A stretch of DNA of 64,000 nucleotides from Thermosipho japonicus (lineage in GTDB: Bacteria > Thermotogota > Thermotogae > Thermotogales > Fervidobacteriaceae), in the NCBI RefSeq assembly GCF_014201655.1, contig NZ_JACHEX010000002.1:124001-188000 (forward strand), given 5' to 3'. The notes under the pieces were generated by a model. The model ran no database searches and was not told the origin of the DNA. It worked only from the letters and a program-made list of their open reading frames with translations. The position numbers were made by a program, and so were the translations under genes. Shown one piece after another: positions 36,456 to 47,102 of the stretch (the stretch's first letter is position 1; every line of letters begins with the position of its first letter).

Positions 36456-37464
36456 ATCTTCTTTTTTGCATAGTTGATATTATTAAATACTTTTCACCTT
36501 TAAAGAACAATAATGTTTCGCTACCTATTCTATTTAAAGCGCTTCTTAAAAAGTAGGCGTTTGTTGTTGTCTGGAAAATATATTTACTACTAATATCTAT
36601 ATGCCCTCTATATTCCATATTTTCAGAAAAAGCATAAAAATAAAGCCCTTTTTCATTACCAAATATTTTTAGTCTTGAGTATCTTCCAGAAATCATAGCT
36701 CTTCTTAAAAATCGTCTTATACTTTTTAAACTAACCCTTAAAAATTCTTCAGACTTTTCAATTTCATTTTCTAATGGCACAAGATCCAAGTGATCGAGTT
36801 CCTCACCACACACATTAAACAAATAATCTGATGACAAAACCAATTTATTAAGTCCTTCACCAACACTTAATTCTCCACTTTTTATTTCAGACAAAGCCTT
36901 TATCAAATGCCGTGCTGAATAATAAGGAATCCTCCAAGAATATTCCTTACTTTTCTTATCTCTTACAACATAATTAATAATCCTGCCATTTTCTGCTACC
37001 ATTCTTACTTTACTTCCAAAGTAAAAATCCACATAACTTCCTTCTTCCAAGTGACTTGATACAAAGTCTAGATCATTTACAAATACATTTATAGGAATAT
37101 TAATTAATTCTTCATATCTTTCTTCAAAGTTCTTGAAAGAAAAACGTTCTGTCTTTAATTTCAAATTTTCGTCTTTTGCTTTTAATACAACATAATTTCC
37201 ATCAGAATAAATTGAGATGTTACCTGAGAGTTCAAATACAAAAAATTTCAATATATCTAATGGAACAGAAAAAGAAAGAGTTGTCGGACTCATTTCTGAA
37301 ACTTTTGCCTTTAAACTTAGACAGCCATCACTACCATAAAGATTTAAAAATCCGTTTTCATATTTAAATCCAACTATTCTATTTGTTTTTTCAACTGTTC
37401 CTACTGTTTTATCTATTAACTTTAACACTCTTTTTAACTCTTCCACGTTTAAAAATACCCTCAT
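36433..37464 (-). CDS. Divergent DNA polymerase III beta-clamp-like protein
   Basis: The 343-residue protein has the three-domain rhythm of the sliding clamp: an opening [45 protein letters not shown] in domain [17 protein letters not shown] in domain II, and the closing FILLPLL, the counterpart of the typical VMPLRL end. Sequence identity to ordinary clamps looks low, so it is either a fast-evolving DnaN or a second clamp paralogue. No dnaA or recF is nearby. The assignment rests on pattern, not on an alignment. Confidence 0.62.
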   Translation of the reverse strand: MRVFLNVEELKRVLKLIDKTVGTVEKTNRIVGFKYENGFLNLYGSDGCLSLKAKVSEMSPTTLSFSVPLDILKFFVFELSGNISIYSDGNYVVLKAKDENLKLKTERFSFKNFEERYEELINIPINVFVNDLDFVSSHLEEGSYVDFYFGSKVRMVAENGRIINYVVRDKKSKEYSWRIPYYSARHLIKALSEIKSGELSVGEGLNKLVLSSDYLFNVCGEELDHLDLVPLENEIEKSEEFLRVSLKSIRRFLRRAMISGRYSRLKIFGNEKGLYFYAFSENMEYRGHIDISSKYIFQTTTNAYFLRSALNRIGSETLLFFKGEKYLIISTMQKRRFILLPLL

Positions 37465-37513
37465 AAATTCACCTCTATTTAATTCTACATCATTTATTTA
37501 AAAACTCAACAAC

Positions 37514-37542
37514 TTGATTAATCCCCACAAATATGATATAAA
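37514..37542 (+). promoter_or_regulatory. Promoter of the pyrimidine operon
   Basis: TTGATT (37514-37519) and TATAAA (37537-37542) are separated by 17 bases, with TGA directly before the -10 as an extended element. Transcription would begin near 37549, about 26 bases before the leader peptide ATG. Confidence 0.8.
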
Positions 37543-37574
37543 ATTATAAGGTAAGTTCAATGGGGGGTATAAAA

Positions 37575-37628
37575 ATGAAAACTTTCGAACAAAAATTAAA
37601 AATTAATATTTTTCACATAAATCCTTGA
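37575..37628 (+). CDS. 17-residue leader peptide of the pyr operon
   Basis: The short frame encodes MKTFEQKLKINIFHINP and stops with TGA. GGGGGG lies 7 bases upstream as a ribosome site. Its last codons run through a U-rich stretch (AATATTTTT) and the stop codon touches the first base of the terminator stem at 37628. A ribosome near the stop would prevent the hairpin from forming, as in the E. coli pyrBI leader. A longer in-frame start at 37560 is possible but lacks as good a site. That it is translated is inference. Confidence 0.65.
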   Translation: MKTFEQKLKINIFHINP

Positions 37629-37657
37629 AAAAGGGGCTCACTATTGGGCCCCTTTTT
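37628..37657 (+). terminator. Attenuator terminator ahead of pyrC
   Basis: AAAAAGGGGC (37628-37637) pairs with GCCCCTTTTT (37648-37657) around a 10-base loop, followed by CTTT. It lies between the promoter and the first gene, after the leader peptide, so it should stop most transcripts before the operon unless it is prevented from forming. Confidence 0.9.
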
Positions 37658-37674
37658 CTTTAGCTGTGGGGGAG

Positions 37675-38811
37675 GTGAAATTTATTTCGGTAAAAGTGTA
37701 TGATCCTTATCAAAAAAAGCTTTTCTATGAGGAAATTTCTTTGCCAAAAAACATACGTTCTGAGAAATTAGTTGTTGTTCCAACATTTTTTGACTTTCAC
37801 ACCCATGTAAGACTATTAGAAGATCAAGAAGATTATGAATCTTTAAAAAAAGCTTGTATAGCTGGTGGCTTTTCCGAAGTTCTAATTCAACCAAACACAA
37901 AACCAAGGCTAGAAAATAGTAAAGTCCATGAAAAACACAAAAAACTTTCTGAAAATCCATACGTTAGATTCTACAGAACAACGTCATTTTTTGGCTCCCA
38001 AGAACCAAACAACATAGATATTCTATGTTATTCCACTGATGGCATTGAATACAATTACAATGATTTAGTAGAAAATTTTTCAAAGAAAAAACCACACTTT
38101 CTTCTTGACCACAGTCAAATGTTTGAACATCCGGGAATTTTTTACAAAAAAATAGAAAATCTTCCCAAACGGCCAATAACCAATGAAGCTATTGCAGTAG
38201 CTAGAACTATCTTAACAGGGATTGAATTTGGTTTTAAAGATTTTCATATTCAGCACATTTCATCAATTTACACACTGGAAATGATAAAATTTCTAAAAAA
38301 ATATGCAAATATAACCTGTGAAGTAACTCCACACCACCTTTTATTAACAAATGAGCATATCAAAAATTCAAACTTTAAAATCAACCCACCCCTTGCTGAC
38401 CAACAAACAAGAGAATTTTTAATTGAGGCCGTAAAAAACAATGATATAGATATTCTTGCTACTGATCATGCACCACATCCTGACAAAAAAAATGACTTTG
38501 AAAAAGATCCATATGGTACTTCAAATATTGAAATCGCATTTTCTGCGTTTTATACTGCTATTGAAGACCTTATGATAGTAGTTAACAAACTTTGTGACTC
38601 ACCAAGAAGACGATTAAAAATAAAGCCAAAATTTGATTCAGAAAACTTTGTAGTTGTAGATTTAAACCAAGAATTTATAGTTGATAGTACAAAATTTTAC
38701 AGTAAAGGCAAAAATTGCGCTTTTGATGGTATGAAATTAAAAGGTAAAGTTATTGGAGTAAAAATAAATGGAAAATGGGGGTTTTGGGATGGAGAATACT
38801 TACTTGACTAA
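37675..38811 (+). CDS. pyrC: Dihydroorotase
   Basis: PyrC cyclises carbamoyl aspartate to dihydroorotate. Visible metal ligands are FDFHTHVRL near residue 38, HFLLDHSQMFEHP, DFHIQHISS and the ATDHAPHP motif near 268, typical of the amidohydrolase type. The start is uncertain. GTG codons at 37666 and 37675 lack a spaced ribosome site, while the perfect GGAGGTGA at 37671-37678 is placed for an ATT codon at 37684. The coordinate given is the conservative GTG. It is the first gene of pyrCKDFE. Confidence 0.9.
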   Translation: MKFISVKVYDPYQKKLFYEEISLPKNIRSEKLVVVPTFFDFHTHVRLLEDQEDYESLKKACIAGGFSEVLIQPNTKPRLENSKVHEKHKKLSENPYVRFYRTTSFFGSQEPNNIDILCYSTDGIEYNYNDLVENFSKKKPHFLLDHSQMFEHPGIFYKKIENLPKRPITNEAIAVARTILTGIEFGFKDFHIQHISSIYTLEMIKFLKKYANITCEVTPHHLLLTNEHIKNSNFKINPPLADQQTREFLIEAVKNNDIDILATDHAPHPDKKNDFEKDPYGTSNIEIAFSAFYTAIEDLMIVVNKLCDSPRRRLKIKPKFDSENFVVVDLNQEFIVDSTKFYSKGKNCAFDGMKLKGKVIGVKINGKWGFWDGEYLLD

Positions 38812-39436
38812 GAAAGATGTAATTCAAATAAATGAAGATACATTCATAGTTACATTTAATGAAAAATTTAAATTTGATGAGGGCCAATTTATAATGATTC
38901 AAACTCCCTCACTAACAAGAAAACCTTTTATACTTGGAACATGGAAAGGCAACATAGCTGTATCAGTTCAGATAAAAGGAAAAGGAACAAACTATATCGT
39001 CTTTCAAGGAGAAAAGTTTAAAGCACACTTTCCATTAGGTAATAAATTCATACCACCTGCAGGCAAGGGCATAGTTATATCATCTCCAACATGTATTACT
39101 TTAGCAAATCTTTTACATGAAAAATATTCTTGTGATGTACTTATTGGAAGCAAAAGTAAAATAAATTTCGAACTTCCTTTTGAAAGCGTAATTGGAAATG
39201 AAGATTTTTCCAAAAAAATAAAAACATTAAAGACATACGATTGGTACCTTGTAAGTGGTTCAAAACAAATGGAAGAATTTGTTCTTTCAAACATTGAATC
39301 TAAAAATGTTTTTGTGTCGCTTGAAGAATATATGGGATGTGGTATTGGCGCTTGTAAAAGCTGTGCTGTTTTTACAAAAGAGGGTGTAAAGCACGTCTGT
39401 ACAGACGGACCAATATTTAGGAGGGATATACTATGA
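38789..39436 (+). CDS. pyrK: Dihydroorotate dehydrogenase electron-transfer subunit
   Basis: PyrK carries FAD and a [2Fe-2S] cluster and passes electrons from PyrD to NAD. The 215-residue protein has the ferredoxin-reductase-like part (TRKPFILG, IKGKGTNYIVF, FPLGNKFIPPA) and the C-terminal cluster motif in YMGCGIGACKSCAVF with a further cysteine in KHVCTDGPIF. The ATG at 38789 overlaps the pyrC end by 23 bases and follows a G-rich ribosome site; an upstream in-frame GTG/ATG region is less well placed. Confidence 0.93.
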   Translation: MENTYLTKKDVIQINEDTFIVTFNEKFKFDEGQFIMIQTPSLTRKPFILGTWKGNIAVSVQIKGKGTNYIVFQGEKFKAHFPLGNKFIPPAGKGIVISSPTCITLANLLHEKYSCDVLIGSKSKINFELPFESVIGNEDFSKKIKTLKTYDWYLVSGSKQMEEFVLSNIESKNVFVSLEEYMGCGIGACKSCAVFTKEGVKHVCTDGPIFRRDIL

Positions 39437-40251
39437 ATCTAAACCCACCTCTAGTTATAGCTTCTGGACCTGGAGGAAGTGGAGAATATCTAAGACTTAT
39501 AAACCCAAAATATGTAGGTGCATATACACTAAAAACTATAACCTTAAATCCAAAACCAGGAAACAAAACAAAAAGAATGGAAAATTTGGAAAACTATATA
39601 ATTAATAGCATCGGACTTGAAAATCCTGGAATAGAATATGTTATATCAAACATTGACAAATTCGTACTTAAAGAAACAAAAACAATCCTTAGTCTTGGAG
39701 GAGATAGTAAAGATGAATACATAAAAATTGCAGAAAAAATTGCACCGCATGCTAAAAAATTTGAAGCAATTGAATTTAATTTTTCTTGCCCAAATGTAAA
39801 AAAAGGGGGACTTTCAATTCTTTCAGACTTAAATGAATGGCAAGAAATTCTTGAAAATGTTCGAAAAATACTTCCAGATTCATTTTTAATGGCAAAATTA
39901 AGTATTGAAGGAAATTTTGTGGAAATTTTGTCAAGAAAAGTGAAAGAATTTGGATGGAACGGCCTTACACTAATAAACTGTGTAAGAGGTCTTCTAATAA
40001 AAGATGGAAAAATAGTTACAGGAGGACTTTCGGGACCCATTCTAAAACCCATAGCATTGCGAGCAATATATGAAGTTAGAAAAGTCCTAAAAGATATATA
40101 CATAATAGCTTCAGGAGGTATATATACAAAGAAAGATGTAGATGATTTCCTTTTAGTAGGAACAAATGCTATTTCAATAGGAAGCGCATTATTTAAAGAT
40201 CCCCAAGTTGTTGAAGAACTTGGAAAATACTTGAAAGGAGTGAAAAGATGA
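39433..40251 (+). CDS. pyrD: Dihydroorotate dehydrogenase B, catalytic subunit
   Basis: PyrD oxidises dihydroorotate to orotate with FMN and works with PyrK. The 272-residue protein shows the family features VIASGPGGSGEYLRL, GLENPGIEYVI, IEFNFSCPNVKKGGLSI (active-site cysteine region), LTLINCVRGLLI and GGLSGPILKPIALR, then IIASGGIYTKKDVDDFL and NAISIGSALF. It overlaps pyrK by 4 bases (ATGA) and pyrF by 4 bases. Confidence 0.95.
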   Translation: MNLNPPLVIASGPGGSGEYLRLINPKYVGAYTLKTITLNPKPGNKTKRMENLENYIINSIGLENPGIEYVISNIDKFVLKETKTILSLGGDSKDEYIKIAEKIAPHAKKFEAIEFNFSCPNVKKGGLSILSDLNEWQEILENVRKILPDSFLMAKLSIEGNFVEILSRKVKEFGWNGLTLINCVRGLLIKDGKIVTGGLSGPILKPIALRAIYEVRKVLKDIYIIASGGIYTKKDVDDFLLVGTNAISIGSALFKDPQVVEELGKYLKGVKR

Positions 40252-40859
40252 TACCTGTATTGAGCTTAGATATGGAAAACCCCTTGGAATTCATTGATAA
40301 ATATGGAAGTTTTGATGTTGTAAAGGTAGGGCATAACTTGGCTATTTTCGGCAAAAAAATTCTAGATGAATTTGAAAAGAGAAATACCAAAGTAATATTA
40401 GATTTGAAATTTTGTGATATTCCCTCAACAGTTTCTAGATCAATCAAAAGCTGGGATCATCCGGCTATAATAGGTTTTACAGTCCATAGCGCTGCTGGAA
40501 TTGAAAGTGTCAAGGCAGCGCTTGATTCAACAGAAAAAATCATTTTCTCAGTAGTCAAATTAACTTCTCAAGTTGGAGAATTATCAGACTATCTAAAGAC
40601 AATAGAAGAGCTTGAAAACATCAACAGTTCGTTTGTTCTTCCTGGGCGTTGGGCAATAAATTTAAGAAAAAAACTCAGTGGCAAATTTTTAGTTCCAGGC
40701 ATAAGAATGCAAGTCAAAGCAGATGATCAAAAAGATACCATTACATTGGATCAAATAAAAGATATTGCAGACTTTGCAGTTTTAGGTAGAGAAATCTACC
40801 TCAGTGAAAATCCAAAAGAAAAAATCGAAAAAATCAAGGAGGAATTAAAATGGAAATAA
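40248..40859 (+). CDS. pyrF: Orotidine 5'-phosphate decarboxylase
   Basis: PyrF decarboxylates OMP to UMP. The 203-residue protein has [21 protein letters not shown], the catalytic [11 protein letters not shown] segment, [16 protein letters not shown], and [16 protein letters not shown] with the phosphate-binding arginine. It belongs to the short form and follows pyrD with a 4-base overlap; its own stop overlaps pyrE by 10 bases. Confidence 0.95.
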   Translation: MIPVLSLDMENPLEFIDKYGSFDVVKVGHNLAIFGKKILDEFEKRNTKVILDLKFCDIPSTVSRSIKSWDHPAIIGFTVHSAAGIESVKAALDSTEKIIFSVVKLTSQVGELSDYLKTIEELENINSSFVLPGRWAINLRKKLSGKFLVPGIRMQVKADDQKDTITLDQIKDIADFAVLGREIYLSENPKEKIEKIKEELKWK

Positions 40860-41416
40860 AAGAAATCCTTGAAAAAACAGGTGCACTTTTGTCGGGACAT
40901 TTTTTACTTTCATCAGGAAATCACTCCGAAAAATATGTTCAATGCGCAAGGCTCTTCGAGTTTCCTGCATACGGTGATATGGTGGCAAAAATGCTTGCCG
41001 AAAAGATAGAAGAATACAAACCAGATTTAATAATTGGCCCTGCAATGGGTGGAATACATCTTGCATACTCGGTTGCAAAATATCTTAATATTAGAAATAT
41101 CTTTGCTGAAAGAGAAAATGGTATTATGACACTTAGACGTGGATTTAAAATAAATAAAGGCGAACGTGTTGCAATAGTTGAAGATGTAATAACTACAGGT
41201 AAATCAGTAAAAGAAGTAATTGAAATAGTAAAAAATAGTGAAGGTAATCTTTGCTGCATTGGCTCAATCATAAACAGATCTAGCTCAAATTTATTCGATG
41301 TTCCATATGAATATTTAATAAAACTAGAACTCCCAATTTACTCTCCAGATGAATGCCCGCTCTGTAAAAAAAATATTCCACTTGAAAAACCAGGAAGTAG
41401 ATTCATTAAAAAATAA
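40850..41416 (+). CDS. pyrE: Orotate phosphoribosyltransferase
   Basis: PyrE makes OMP from orotate and PRPP. The 188-residue protein shows [52 protein letters not shown] and the PRPP motif [27 protein letters not shown] segment near the C-terminus holds two cysteines; the type with this tail occurs in thermophiles. It is the last gene of the operon, followed by a hairpin. pyrB and carAB are not in the window. Confidence 0.95.
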   Translation: MEIKEILEKTGALLSGHFLLSSGNHSEKYVQCARLFEFPAYGDMVAKMLAEKIEEYKPDLIIGPAMGGIHLAYSVAKYLNIRNIFAERENGIMTLRRGFKINKGERVAIVEDVITTGKSVKEVIEIVKNSEGNLCCIGSIINRSSSNLFDVPYEYLIKLELPIYSPDECPLCKKNIPLEKPGSRFIKK

Positions 41417-41444
41417 ACAAAGCGTGGCAGATGCCACGCTTTGT
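41417..41444. terminator. Hairpin between the pyr operon and the sugar-binding gene
   Basis: A perfect 12-base stem, ACAAAGCGTGGC with GCCACGCTTTGT, has a 4-base AGAT loop. On the minus strand it is followed by TTGTTTATTTTT, and on the plus strand the T content is poor. It probably ends both the convergent pyr and sugar-binding transcripts, more efficiently the latter. Confidence 0.88.
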
Positions 41445-41464
41445 ACTTTGTGTATTGGACAAAA

Positions 41465-42724
41465 TTACTCTCCGTATTCTTCTGCCAAATATTTCTTAAT
41501 TTGATCATCTGCCGTTTTAATTGCTGTTTCCATATCAACTTTTCCATTTACAAAATCTGAGAACATGTTTCCAACAACATTCCTAATTTCATACCATACT
41601 CCAATTTGTGGATCAAATATTGCATTGTTAATCTGAGAAAGTGGAATCTCTGCAAGAGGATCTGATTTTACATTTTCCTTCCAGATATTTGTTTCAAGAG
41701 CACTCTTTCTTACTGGAATATAACCAGTATTTACTGACCAGAATGCTGTAACATCTGGTGAAATAAGGTATTTCATAAATTCCCAAGCTGCCTTTTTCTC
41801 TTCATCAGTTGCATTTGCAAACATAATAACATCGGTTCCTGCAAATGGAACATTTCTTGTTTTCCAAACTGGTACCGGTGCCCAACCCCAGTTGAATTTA
41901 CCCTTTACAGAGCTTTCAACATATTTTCTTCCTGCAATCGTATCAATGTACATAACAACCTTTTGTTGACCAAATGGATCATTCATGTATCCGCCTTGAT
42001 AATATGCAATACCTTCATCAACTAATTTTCTAACAAAGCTTAAAACATCTCTTGTTTCTTGGCTATCTATATTTGATACCCATTTTCCATTTTCCATCTT
42101 TAAAACAGAACCGCCTCTAAGTGAAAGAAGAATTTGGAACAAGTCTGCAGTTGTTCTAAATCCAAATCCATATTGATCTGGTTTACCATCACCATCAACA
42201 TCTTCTGTTAAAACCTTTGCAGCATAGTAAAGTTCGTTAATTGACTTTGGAACATCAACACCATAAAGTGTTAGAAGATCTGCATTGTAGTATAAAATAT
42301 AAAGACTCTTGTTAAAAGGAACAGCATAAACATCATTACCCCACATACAGTTTTTTCTCAATGGTTCGTATACATCTTCCCATTCCTCTTTTGTAAGACC
42401 TATCTTTGGATCGTTTAAAAAGTCATTTAATTTTTGGACAACACCACTTTGAATTAATTTTGCAGTCCAATTTGAATAAGCTTGTGCAATTGTTGGAAGT
42501 TCTCCAGCTTGTGCACCAGCAAGAAGTTTTTGAGCTAAAGCACCGTAATTTCCAACGTAAATAGCTTCTACTTCAATATCAGGATGTGATTCATTAAATG
42601 AATTTACGATCTGCTCTAATGTTTTTCCATGATTTCCACCCATAGCATGCCAGAATACAACTTTAGTCTTTGCAAACGAGAAAACAACAATAAGTGACAA
42701 CAAAATCACCAGTAGTTTTTTCAT
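41465..42724 (-). CDS. Sugar ABC transporter substrate-binding protein, family 1
   Basis: The 419-residue protein starts with a cleavable signal (MKKLLVILLSLIVVFSFA) without a lipobox cysteine, so it should be free in the periplasm. It has the MalE-type pattern: VVFWHAMGGNHGKTLEQIVNSF, IPTIAQAYSNWTAKL, YAVPFNKSLYILYYNADL and the domain-crossing DVDGDGKPDQYGFGF. It probably binds an oligosaccharide or glycerol-phosphate type ligand; I cannot specify which. No permease or ATPase gene is adjacent, so it is an orphan receptor. It has its own promoter and terminator. Confidence 0.9.
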   Translation of the reverse strand: MKKLLVILLSLIVVFSFAKTKVVFWHAMGGNHGKTLEQIVNSFNESHPDIEVEAIYVGNYGALAQKLLAGAQAGELPTIAQAYSNWTAKLIQSGVVQKLNDFLNDPKIGLTKEEWEDVYEPLRKNCMWGNDVYAVPFNKSLYILYYNADLLTLYGVDVPKSINELYYAAKVLTEDVDGDGKPDQYGFGFRTTADLFQILLSLRGGSVLKMENGKWVSNIDSQETRDVLSFVRKLVDEGIAYYQGGYMNDPFGQQKVVMYIDTIAGRKYVESSVKGKFNWGWAPVPVWKTRNVPFAGTDVIMFANATDEEKKAAWEFMKYLISPDVTAFWSVNTGYIPVRKSALETNIWKENVKSDPLAEIPLSQINNAIFDPQIGVWYEIRNVVGNMFSDFVNGKVDMETAIKTADDQIKKYLAEEYGE

Positions 42725-42811
42725 GAACTTTCCCCTCCTCCATAAGAATTTTCAAAAACAAACATACCTCTTAAACTTTTAACCTTTAATTACATTCTTC
42801 AAGCAACATTT

Positions 42812-42841
42812 ATTATAACACTTTTCAACTTTTCTTTGCAA
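42812..42841 (-). promoter_or_regulatory. Promoter of the sugar-binding protein gene
   Basis: On the minus strand TTGCAA (42841-42836) and TATAAT (42817-42812) are separated by 18 bases, with TGT before the -10 as an extended element. The leader is about 80 bases long and ends with GGAGGGGA before the ATG at 42724. Confidence 0.78.
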
Positions 42842-42875
42842 ATAACTTCTACACTTGTATATTTTTAAAAATCAT

Positions 42876-44948
<2,073 letters not shown>

Positions 44949-44956
44949 TTATTTTA

Positions 44957-44965
44957 ATTATACCA
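44957..44965 (-). promoter_or_regulatory. Extended -10 promoter of the chemoreceptor gene
   Basis: On the minus strand this reads TGGTATAAT. TTTTAA occurs 17 bases upstream as a poor -35. It lies about 50 bases before the start codon. Confidence 0.55.
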
Positions 44966-45013
44966 TAATTAAGTCGGAATTAAAAAGTGAAACTTAATAA
45001 TGAAACAATTTTC

Positions 45014-45022
45014 TGATATAAT
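45014..45022 (+). promoter_or_regulatory. Extended -10 promoter of tex
   Basis: TGATATAAT lies about 25 bases before the TTG start of tex. The expected transcription start, near 45029, is just before the GGAG ribosome site. The -35 position, TTAATA, is weak. Confidence 0.62.
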
Positions 45023-45046
45023 CTTTTTAAAAAGGAGCGTGAAATT

Positions 45047-47074
45047 TTGGAAAAACTAATTTCAAAAAAAATGAATCTAGAAAACTGGCAAGTTAAAAAT
45101 GCAATATTACTTTTAAAAGAAAATACTATTCATTTTGTAGCAAGGTATAGAAAAGACCAAACCGGTGGATTAAACGAAGAACAATTAAGAGAAATACAAA
45201 ACCTACTTCATTACTACGAAAAAGTAGAAAAAGAAAAAAAGAAAATCTTAAAAGCACTTGAAAAAGAAAATAAACTAACAATAGAGTTGAAAAAGAAAAT
45301 AGAAAATTCGTACGATTTTGATGAGCTTGAACAGATATATTTACCGTACAAAAAGAAAAAGAAATCTAAGGCTGATATTGCAATTGAAAATGGCCTTTTA
45401 GAGCTTCACAATAAACTAATAAATAATCCTGAAAGCTTTGAAAAAGAAATTCCAAAATATTTTAGCAAAACCTTTGATACAAAAGATAAAGTAATAGAAG
45501 GTTTGAAAAATATTATTGCCCAAAATTTTTCTCATGATGAAAATATAAGAAAAAGACTGGAATTTTTTATGTTTGAATATGGTTATTTAAAATGTACTAA
45601 AAAAGTTGATTACAAAACAAAATATGACGTCTATGAAAATTTTTCTCAAAAAATTAAAAACCTAAAAGAATACAGTGTACTATCTATAAACAGAGGAGAA
45701 AAAGAAAATATTTTAAAAGTCCAAATTGCACTTGATGATAAATTCAAAAATGAAATATTCAATCTCACAAAGCTTGACCTTAAAAACGAAATTATATTAA
45801 AAGGGCTTGAGATGGGTTGGAAAAAATTATTTGATTCTATAAAAAAAAGAATTAGAAACCAACTTACCCAAAAGGCAGAAAATAGAGCCATTGCAATTTT
45901 CTCAAAAAACCTAAAACAACTATTACTCACACCACCATTAAAAGATAAAAGAATCCTTGCTATAGATCCAGGAAATAAAACTGGATGTAAAATTGCAGTT
46001 CTTGATGAAAATGGAAAATTCCTTGGAAAAGCAATTATTTTTCCAACTCCTCCACACAATGATATTGAAAATTCGGAAAAAATCGTTATAGAATTAATCA
46101 AGAAATTTAATTTAAACCTGATAGTTATAGGTAATGGCACGGCATCCAGAGAAACTCAGAAATTTATAGTAAATACAATCAAAAAATTCAATCTTGATAT
46201 AAAGTACATCTTTGCAAATGAAGCTGGAGCTTCAGTATACTCTGTTTCAAAAATAGCTATTGAAGAATTCCCGGACCTTGACCCTACAATAAGAAGTGCA
46301 ATAAGTATTGGTAGGCGCGTGCAAGACCCACTTTCAGAATTTGTAAAAATAGATCCAAAATCACTTGGTGTAGGACAATACCAGCACGATGTAAATCAAA
46401 AAAAATTGGAAGAAGAACTAAACAACGTTACAAAAGATGTCGTTAATATGGTAGGTGTTAATCTAAACACGGCCTCTGCCAAACTTCTTGAATATGTATC
46501 AGGAATTACACCTTCACTTGCCAAAAAAATAGTAAAATACAGGGAAAAACATGGTAAATTTATAGAAAGAAAGCAATTACTAAACATAGATGGTCTCGGA
46601 GAAAAAACATTTGAACAATGCGCTGGTTTTTTAAGAATAATTGATGGAAAAAATCCACTTGAAAAGAGCAGAATTCACCCTGAACAATATAAAATAGCAA
46701 ATAAAATAATTAGTTTTAATTTAGACAACATTGACATCGAAAAACTTTCCAAAGAATTAAATGTTGGAATATTAACTTTAAAGGACATAATAAATGAGTT
46801 AAAAAATCCCGGGCTAGACCCAAGAGAATCTCTTCCTAAGCCAAAATTATTTGATGATATCTTGACCTTTGAAGATTTAAGAATTGGATTAAAGTTACAA
46901 GGAAAAGTTACAAATATAACAGACTTTGGAGCATTTATTGATATAGGACTCAAAGAATCCGCATTCTTATATAAAAAACTTATAACTAGAGAGCTAAATA
47001 TTAATGATATTGTAGATATTGAAATAATCGATTTAGATCAACAATTAAGGCATATAAAAGTTAAATTAATATGA
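45047..47074 (+). CDS. tex: Tex, RNA-binding transcription accessory protein
   Basis: Tex is a multi-domain nucleic-acid-binding protein tied to transcription. The 675-residue protein has an N-terminal Tex-N helical region (about 1-185), a YqgF-like RNase H fold (ILAIDPGNKTGCKIAVLDENG near 306), helix-hairpin-helix motifs (VNLNTASAKLLEYVSGITPSLAKKIV and RKQLLNIDGLGEKTFEQCAGFL), and a C-terminal S1 RNA-binding domain (GLKLQGKVTNITDFGAFIDIGL). The length is slightly under the usual 720-770. It begins with TTG nine bases after GGAG. Confidence 0.95.
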   Translation: MEKLISKKMNLENWQVKNAILLLKENTIHFVARYRKDQTGGLNEEQLREIQNLLHYYEKVEKEKKKILKALEKENKLTIELKKKIENSYDFDELEQIYLPYKKKKKSKADIAIENGLLELHNKLINNPESFEKEIPKYFSKTFDTKDKVIEGLKNIIAQNFSHDENIRKRLEFFMFEYGYLKCTKKVDYKTKYDVYENFSQKIKNLKEYSVLSINRGEKENILKVQIALDDKFKNEIFNLTKLDLKNEIILKGLEMGWKKLFDSIKKRIRNQLTQKAENRAIAIFSKNLKQLLLTPPLKDKRILAIDPGNKTGCKIAVLDENGKFLGKAIIFPTPPHNDIENSEKIVIELIKKFNLNLIVIGNGTASRETQKFIVNTIKKFNLDIKYIFANEAGASVYSVSKIAIEEFPDLDPTIRSAISIGRRVQDPLSEFVKIDPKSLGVGQYQHDVNQKKLEEELNNVTKDVVNMVGVNLNTASAKLLEYVSGITPSLAKKIVKYREKHGKFIERKQLLNIDGLGEKTFEQCAGFLRIIDGKNPLEKSRIHPEQYKIANKIISFNLDNIDIEKLSKELNVGILTLKDIINELKNPGLDPRESLPKPKLFDDILTFEDLRIGLKLQGKVTNITDFGAFIDIGLKESAFLYKKLITRELNINDIVDIEIIDLDQQLRHIKVKLI

Positions 47075-47080
47075 TATAAT
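47072..47080 (+). promoter_or_regulatory. Extended -10 promoter of cheW
   Basis: TGATATAAT overlaps the last codon of tex. A transcript starting near 47087 would have a short leader with GGAGGTGA before the ATG at 47103. No clear -35 is seen, so cheW may also be read from the tex promoter. Confidence 0.5.
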
Positions 47081-47102
47081 CAAATACAGAGGAGGTGACA
47101 GT

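Noticed and set aside
37549-37665. PyrR-binding attenuator in the pyr leader
   Set aside because: The conserved PyrR loop sequence is not present, and no antiterminator long enough to compete with the terminator is visible.
39594-40103. 169-residue open frame on the minus strand inside pyrD
   Set aside because: It is antisense to a clear PyrD and lacks any recognisable feature of its own.
45646-46140. 164-residue open frame on the minus strand inside tex
   Set aside because: Antisense shadow of the YqgF region of Tex; no ribosome site or family match.
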